Source: CAYJAQ01 sp964368275 (GTDB taxonomy: Bacteria; Bacillota_I; Bacilli_A; ML615J-28; CAG-313). Taken from it: a stretch of 10,090 nucleotides of DNA. The stretch is taken from contig CAYJAQ010000046.1 in NCBI GenBank assembly GCA_964368275.1, positions 1 to 10,090 on the forward strand. Direction: 5' to 3'. Shown here piece after piece: positions 6,883 through 10,090 of the stretch (positions within the stretch are counted from its first letter, which is position 1; every line of letters starts with the position of its first letter). The translations under genes and the position numbers were made by a program. The notes under the pieces were generated by a model, which ran no database searches, was not told the DNA's origin, and saw nothing but the letters and a program-made list of their open reading frames with translations.

Positions 6883-7908
6883 TTATTTAGTGTCCACTTC
6901 TTCAGGAGCTTTTTCAGTTAAAAACTCTTTTAGAGATGCAGATACACCTGCTAAACCTTGTAAGTCAGAAGGCACAATAATCTTTGTAGCTTTACCATCA
7001 GCCATTACACCTAATGTTTCATAAGCCTTTAATGTTAATACGCCTTGGTCTACTCCAACTTCTTTGATCATCTTTAAACCATTAGCGGTAGCTTCGTTTA
7101 CAATTATAATTGATTGAGCTTGACCTTCTGCTTCGCGAATTAACACTTCTTTCTTGGCTTCTGCTCTTAAAATTTCGGATTCCTTCACCCCTTCAGCACG
7201 AAGAATGGCAGAACGTTTTTCACCTTCAGCAATCAAAATTACTTCACGACGTTCACGTTCAGCACGCATTTGCTTTTCCATAGCGTCTCTGATATCTTTT
7301 GGAGGCATAATATTCTTTACTTCTACACGTAAAACTTTAATTCCCCAAGGATCTGTTGCTTCATCTAATATTAAGCGCATTTTTGAATTAATTATATCAC
7401 GGCTTGTTAATGCTCCATCTAAATCCAAATCACCCATAATATTACGAAGTGTTGTTGTTGTTAAATTTTCAAGTGCTCTTATTGGATTAGAAACGCCATA
7501 TACATATGCTTTCGGATCAGTTATTTGATAATATACAACTGTATCAATTTGCATAGTTACATTGTCTTTTGTAATAACTGGTTGTGGGTCAAAATCGATA
7601 ACCTGTTCTTTTAAATTAACAATACCAATCTTTCTTGGCATATCAATGCGTGAATATGTAGTGTTATAAGCAGATGGACCTGTGAAAGCACCAGCATCTT
7701 CAGCAACACGATCAATGAAAGGTACTAGAAAGTGAACTCCCGTTCCCCATGTCGCATGATGGCGTCCTAAACGTTCAATAACATATGCGTTAGTTTGTGA
7801 AACAATTTTAATATTGGCAATAATAATAATTGCTAATATTAAAAGTAAAATTGCAAGACCTACAAGCAATGCTTGCCCTCCGGTTAATGCTAAAAATAAA
7901 TTTTTCAT
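6883..7908 (-). CDS. SPFH domain (stomatin/QmcA-like) membrane protein
   Basis: This membrane-anchored scaffold of the SPFH/Band 7 superfamily forms large oligomers and organises membrane microdomains or regulates membrane proteases. At 341 residues it has one N-terminal membrane segment (about 13-34). The SPFH domain follows, with TNAYVIERLGRHH (39-51), GVHFLVPFIDRV (57-68), EQVIDFDPQPVITKDNVTM (101-119) and LRNIMGDLDLDGALTSRD (154-171). Next come an Ala/Glu/Arg-rich coiled coil (about 210-265, AEGEKRSAILRAEG) and a C-terminal segment. Between DRVA and LKEQ it carries about 29 residues (70-98) where relatives usually have 4-5, a probable insert near the membrane. AGGAGG (7915-7920) lies 6 nt before the ATG and the gene starts 13 nt after nfeD. 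It ends just before a strong terminator, so it closes the operon. I leave the symbol blank because qmcA and stomatin-like names are used loosely. Confidence 0.93.
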   Translation of the reverse strand: MKNLFLALTGGQALLVGLAILLLILAIIIIANIKIVSQTNAYVIERLGRHHATWGTGVHFLVPFIDRVAEDAGAFTGPSAYNTTYSRIDMPRKIGIVNLKEQVIDFDPQPVITKDNVTMQIDTVVYYQITDPKAYVYGVSNPIRALENLTTTTLRNIMGDLDLDGALTSRDIINSKMRLILDEATDPWGIKVLRVEVKNIMPPKDIRDAMEKQMRAERERREVILIAEGEKRSAILRAEGVKESEILRAEAKKEVLIREAEGQAQSIIIVNEATANGLKMIKEVGVDQGVLTLKAYETLGVMADGKATKIIVPSDLQGLAGVSASLKEFLTEKAPEEVDTK

Positions 7909-7921
7909 TATATTCCTCCTA

Positions 7922-8404
7922 TTATTTTATTTCAATTTCTTCAATATCATTAACTAATAATTTATTGCCAATAATATCTTTAATAACAACGTGTTCTCCT
8001 ACTGTGAATCCGGTTTTTTTATCAGTTACAGCAGTCCATTCGCGGTAATCAACCTTCACAGTACCTTTTCCTTCGAAAGGAATTTCTTCAGTAACTATAG
8101 CTACCATACCAATCAATTTGTCTACGTTGGTTTTTACTTCTGTTTTGCTAGTAAGTTTCTTCGCTAAAGGTCTAGTAACTATTACTAAGATAATTGATAA
8201 TGATGCAAAAGCAACACATTGCCAAACAGGACTTAATCCCATTAATGCACATACAATACCTGCTATAGCTCCTGCACCAAACCATATTGAAACTAATTCA
8301 GATGTTTGAGATTCCAAAATTATCGCCACAGCAATAACAATTACCCATATAATTATCATTGTAATGTATAAGCTTTGTGAATTTGCTAAAAATATACTTA
8401 ACAT
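7922..8404 (-). CDS. nfeD: NfeD family membrane protein
   Basis: NfeD proteins pair with SPFH proteins; their soluble OB-fold domain is thought to bind the partner or its membrane assembly. At 160 residues this is the short (NfeD1b-like) form without the N-terminal ClpP-like protease. Three membrane segments lie at about 13-30, 40-57 and 60-77, with E31 and W41 at the conserved positions between the first two. The OB-fold runs from about 95 to 160 and includes LIGMVAIVTEEI (97-108), GTVKVDYREWTAV (114-126) and GEHVVIKDIIGNKLLV (136-151). The ATG lies 1 nt after the stop of the upstream gene, and its AAAGGAG ribosome binding site is inside that gene's last codons (Lys-Gly-Glu-Arg), so the two are likely translated together. 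The SPFH gene follows 13 nt downstream. The family and the pairing are clear; the physiological role is not. Confidence 0.93.
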   Translation of the reverse strand: MLSIFLANSQSLYITMIIIWVIVIAVAIILESQTSELVSIWFGAGAIAGIVCALMGLSPVWQCVAFASLSIILVIVTRPLAKKLTSKTEVKTNVDKLIGMVAIVTEEIPFEGKGTVKVDYREWTAVTDKKTGFTVGEHVVIKDIIGNKLLVNDIEEIEIK

Positions 8405-8405
8405 T

Positions 8406-8783
8406 TTATCTTTCTCCTTTCGTGTCTACTATAAGCATTTTATACCCTGTATTCCATTTTGCATTAAACTTATAGTTTTGCTGAGTGGAGAAATCAAGTT
8501 TTAAAACGTGTGCTATTTCGTCGACTATTTTCTTTCCCGTAATCCTGCCATAAGACGCTTTGATTGAAATATTGTGTAAGCTATTTCGATCAGTTTTCGG
8601 TGATTCAGCCTCTTCTTTGCTTACGTGCTTAATTATTAGATTGCTAGTTTCTCCATCAATCCCTATCGCTACAGCAAATGCGTCTTCAAAAAATGTTGAT
8701 GCTTGTTTACTAAGTGTAATGTTATTGTCATATATAGTAACAGCACCAGTTGAGTCTTCTTTATTTATCCATGATATTTTCAC
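8406..8783 (-). CDS. Uncharacterised 125-residue protein, first gene of the NfeD/SPFH operon
   Basis: I do not recognise this family. The protein is soluble-looking, with no membrane segment, signal peptide or cysteine. The N-terminal half alternates likely strands and a helix: AVTIYDNNITLS (14-25), a helix around QASTFFEDAFAVAIG (27-41), then NLIIKHVSKEEA (48-59). A polar linker follows (60-70). The second half shows ISIKASYGRI (72-81), a helix KKIVDEIAHVLKL (84-96) and strands KFNAKW and YKMLIVD. The layout suggests two small alpha/beta units; a link to AbrB-like swapped hairpins is only a resemblance. It starts with GTG (8781-8783), with AGGAGG 9 nt before at 8793-8798. A perfect TTGACA-17-TATAAT promoter sits directly upstream. 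The 1-nt gap to nfeD and shared transcript suggest a role with NfeD and the SPFH protein, which is inference. Confidence 0.85.
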   Translation of the reverse strand: MKISWINKEDSTGAVTIYDNNITLSKQASTFFEDAFAVAIGIDGETSNLIIKHVSKEEAESPKTDRNSLHNISIKASYGRITGKKIVDEIAHVLKLDFSTQQNYKFNAKWNTGYKMLIVDTKGER

Positions 8784-8792
8784 TTTTATACG

Positions 8793-8798
8793 CCTCCT
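8793..8798 (-). promoter_or_regulatory. Ribosome binding site deciding the GTG start
   Basis: A perfect AGGAGG on the minus strand lies 9 nt before GTG at 8781-8783. No ATG is in a better position, so this fixes the non-ATG start. The site begins where transcription is predicted to start (about 8798), so the leader is only about 15 nt. Confidence 0.75.
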
Positions 8799-8804
8799 AC
8801 TTCT

Positions 8805-8833
8805 ATTATATTACTATTATATGCATTTGTCAA
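8805..8833 (-). promoter_or_regulatory. Consensus promoter of the NfeD/SPFH operon
   Basis: On the minus strand TTGACA (8828-8833) and TATAAT (8805-8810) both match the sigma-A consensus perfectly and are spaced by 17 bp. Strong, housekeeping-level expression is likely unless an operator overlaps. T-tracts spaced by 10 bp lie immediately upstream. Confidence 0.9.
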
Positions 8834-8835
8834 GC

Positions 8836-8870
8836 AAAAAATGTACAAAATGTATAAAAATGTATAAAAA
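8836..8870. repeat. A-tracts phased at 10 bp, with a TGTAYAAAA(A) tandem repeat
   Basis: Runs of 4-6 A residues at 8836-8841, 8847-8850, 8856-8860 and 8866-8870 have centres about 10 bp apart, one helical turn. Three units of the form TGTAYAAAA(A) begin at 8842, 8851 and 8861. The block abuts the -35 box of the minus-strand promoter on its upstream side, where an UP element or curved DNA would act; the repeated units could also be a protein-binding site. Confidence 0.6.
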
Positions 8871-8927
8871 TGAATTGGATTTGAAAATGAACTTTTTGTG
8901 AAGTAGCAATTATTTATTCCTTATTGT

Positions 8928-8956
8928 TTGAAAAAGAACGTCCTTTGTGATATAAT
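8928..8956 (+). promoter_or_regulatory. Promoter of the 347-residue membrane protein gene
   Basis: TTGAAA (8928-8933, 5/6 to consensus) and a perfect TATAAT (8951-8956) are separated by 17 bp, with an extended -10 TG at 8948-8949. Predicted start is near 8963, giving a leader of about 25 nt that contains the ribosome binding site. This places the codons in frame upstream of 8988 in the promoter, not in the gene. Confidence 0.85.
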
Positions 8957-8975
8957 ACATCTAGAATTTTTGAGA

Positions 8976-8980
8976 AGAGG
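8976..8980 (+). promoter_or_regulatory. Ribosome binding site deciding the start at 8988
   Basis: AGAGG (within GAGAAGAGG) lies 7 nt before ATG at 8988-8990 and downstream of the promoter. A possible TTG start at 8928 in the same frame is the -35 box itself and has no such site, so ATG 8988 is chosen. Confidence 0.8.
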
Positions 8981-8987
8981 TATTACA

Positions 8988-10031
8988 ATGAAAGTACAAA
9001 AGTTTGTTGTTCTCCTTTTAGCCATATTGTTTCCACTAATTGTTACAGGCTTTATTGGCATGTATTCATATGGCTTAATAGGTAACTGGACAAAAAATCA
9101 AGAAAACTTTGTTGAAACGATTTTCAACAACAAAGCAGAAACAACAACTTCTATAGATAATTATATGAAGTTCTCTGCGTCACATTACAAAAAGAATATA
9201 TCTAACCTAAAGATATATAGTGATTATGAAAAACAAACCGAAGCAGAATTAGTAAACGGTGTATATGAAGATACGAATAAAGCCTTCTCACTAGCGTCTT
9301 ACGCAAGTGGCGAAATTAATGGTGATAGCCCTTATATTAATTATCCTTTCTTTATATATAACATTAACTATGAAAAAGTTAACCCTGCAAATATTAGATT
9401 AATAGCTGTACGTGACGATAGTGATGCTCTAAATGGTTCTTATCAAAACCTATTGGATGCAATTGATTACTTTAAAGATGAATTTTTAGAAACTTCACTT
9501 ACTGGATCTGCTGCTATTACTTCTGAGCGTTCCAATTCCTACCCTGCTGGTTATCCAATTTACGATATTCACGCAACACTTGCTTCAAGTGAAGATGAAA
9601 AAACTCCTTATGCTTATTCTTTAACTCCTGTTAGAAATTATACATTTACTGATGAAAATGGTTATGCAGACACATCAGCAATGTTCCCTACATTAGGAAC
9701 TGCTCATTTTGCAATTATGGAAGTCATATATGATGAAAATGATGAAAAAGCTGCTTCTGATGTAAAGGTCCTTCTTACTGGAACACTTTCAGAAATTAAA
9801 AAATCAATTAACACTGTTGCATCTTTAGATGATGTTAATTTAGGATATGGTACACTTGACAATATTAAAGCTCTTCAACAAGCTGGATATACTAATTATA
9901 TTATGTTTACAGTTGCTTGGCAAGCCGCTATTGCACTAGTAATAACTACTGTCATTTCCGTGCTTTTCTATTTGACATGGACATATGAAGAACCCGCTAC
10001 TAATAAAAAAATAAAAGCTACTAAAAAGTAG
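8988..10031 (+). CDS. Uncharacterised membrane protein with N- and C-terminal membrane segments
   Basis: I do not recognise this 347-residue protein. It has a basic N-terminus (MKVQK), a membrane segment at about 6-30, a large polar region (about 31-302), a second membrane segment at about 303-330, and a basic C-terminal tail ending KKIKATKK. Positive charges at both ends predict both termini inside and the middle region outside the cell. The outer region contains no cysteine and is rich in Tyr, Asn, Asp, Ser and Thr, with likely strands such as IRLIAVRDD (136-144), HFAIMEVIYDE (240-250) and VKVLLTGTL (259-267), and helices at 152-168 and 266-276. It begins with a helix-like stretch (NWTKNQENFVETIFNNKAE). 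This looks like a bitopic sensor or envelope-anchoring shape, but no enzyme, kinase or cache signature is visible. The first segment lacks a cleavage site, so it is probably an anchor. The gene has its own promoter and no co-directional neighbour in the window. Confidence 0.88.
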   Translation: MKVQKFVVLLLAILFPLIVTGFIGMYSYGLIGNWTKNQENFVETIFNNKAETTTSIDNYMKFSASHYKKNISNLKIYSDYEKQTEAELVNGVYEDTNKAFSLASYASGEINGDSPYINYPFFIYNINYEKVNPANIRLIAVRDDSDALNGSYQNLLDAIDYFKDEFLETSLTGSAAITSERSNSYPAGYPIYDIHATLASSEDEKTPYAYSLTPVRNYTFTDENGYADTSAMFPTLGTAHFAIMEVIYDENDEKAASDVKVLLTGTLSEIKKSINTVASLDDVNLGYGTLDNIKALQQAGYTNYIMFTVAWQAAIALVITTVISVLFYLTWTYEEPATNKKIKATKK

Positions 10032-10060
10032 AAAGTAAAAGGTACCCCATGTCAAGGACA

Positions 10061-10083
10061 TAAATAAAAAAAGTGTTTATTTA
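10061..10083 (+). repeat. AT-rich inverted repeat after the last gene
   Basis: TAAATAAA (10061-10068) pairs with TTTATTTA (10076-10083) across a 7-nt loop, 30 nt past the stop codon. With no GC pairs and no long T-run after it, it is a weak terminator candidate at best. A second tiny hairpin, ATGTC/GACAT (10049-10061), sits just before it. Confidence 0.3.
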
Positions 10084-10090
10084 GATTTGT

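Noticed and set aside
8560..8901. 113-residue plus-strand frame across the 125-residue gene and its promoter
   Set aside because: It runs through a consensus promoter and the A-tract array and lies antisense to a well-supported gene.
8928..8987. TTG start at 8928 adding 20 residues to the 347-residue protein
   Set aside because: The codons coincide with the -35 and -10 boxes and no ribosome binding site precedes TTG. ATG 8988 has AGAGG at the right distance and gives a clean basic N-terminus plus membrane segment.
57..10031. TGA read as tryptophan (Mycoplasma code)
   Set aside because: The Trp codons checked are TGG and all frames reach their family lengths without TGA read-through.

Overview
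The window reads as ordinary chromosome from a low-GC, AT-rich bacterium of the Bacillota/Mycoplasmatota side of the tree. Evidence for this is the Firmicute-type order dnaX-ybaB-recR followed by a small membrane protein, AGGAGG-type ribosome binding sites, and sigma-A-like promoters (TTGACA/TATAAT). The genetic code looks standard: the tryptophans I checked are TGG and no gene needs TGA read through. All ten genes nonetheless stop with TAA or TAG, never TGA. A deep-branching relative of Acholeplasma, Izemoplasma, Haloplasma or the Erysipelotrichia is a reasonable guess, but the sequence alone does not fix the genus.

Layout. Positions 57-3902 (minus strand) hold a tight replication/repair operon: dnaX, ybaB, recR and an 84-residue membrane protein, with gaps of 1, 5 and 9 nt. 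An extended -10 promoter lies just upstream of dnaX. Positions 3990-5813 (minus) hold a YgiQ-family radical SAM protein with its own promoter. Divergent from it, 5932-6849 (plus) encodes a compact Na+/phosphate-type (PNaS) transporter whose stop codon lies inside a terminator hairpin. That hairpin also ends the convergent operon on the other strand. Positions 6883-8783 (minus) hold that operon: an unrecognised 125-residue protein with a GTG start, an NfeD protein, and a stomatin/QmcA-type SPFH protein, all from a perfect-consensus promoter. Divergent from it, 8988-10031 (plus) encodes an unrecognised 347-residue protein with a membrane segment at each end. No intergenic stretch exceeds about 205 bases; no tRNA, rRNA, CRISPR array or complete mobile element is visible.

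How the genes work together. DnaX is the clamp-loader motor, and YbaB and RecR are its classical operon partners in nucleoid binding and recombinational repair. SPFH and NfeD form the usual membrane-microdomain pair, and the 125-residue protein is translationally packed against NfeD, so it is a candidate third partner. The other genes are single transcription units.

I see no clear new defence or mobile system. The items most worth a second look are the roughly 270-residue coiled-coil insert in DnaX, the unnamed leader gene of the NfeD/SPFH operon with phased A-tracts upstream of its promoter, the unnamed two-membrane-segment protein at 8988-10031, a roughly 24-residue insert in the SPFH domain, and altered Toprim positions in RecR.
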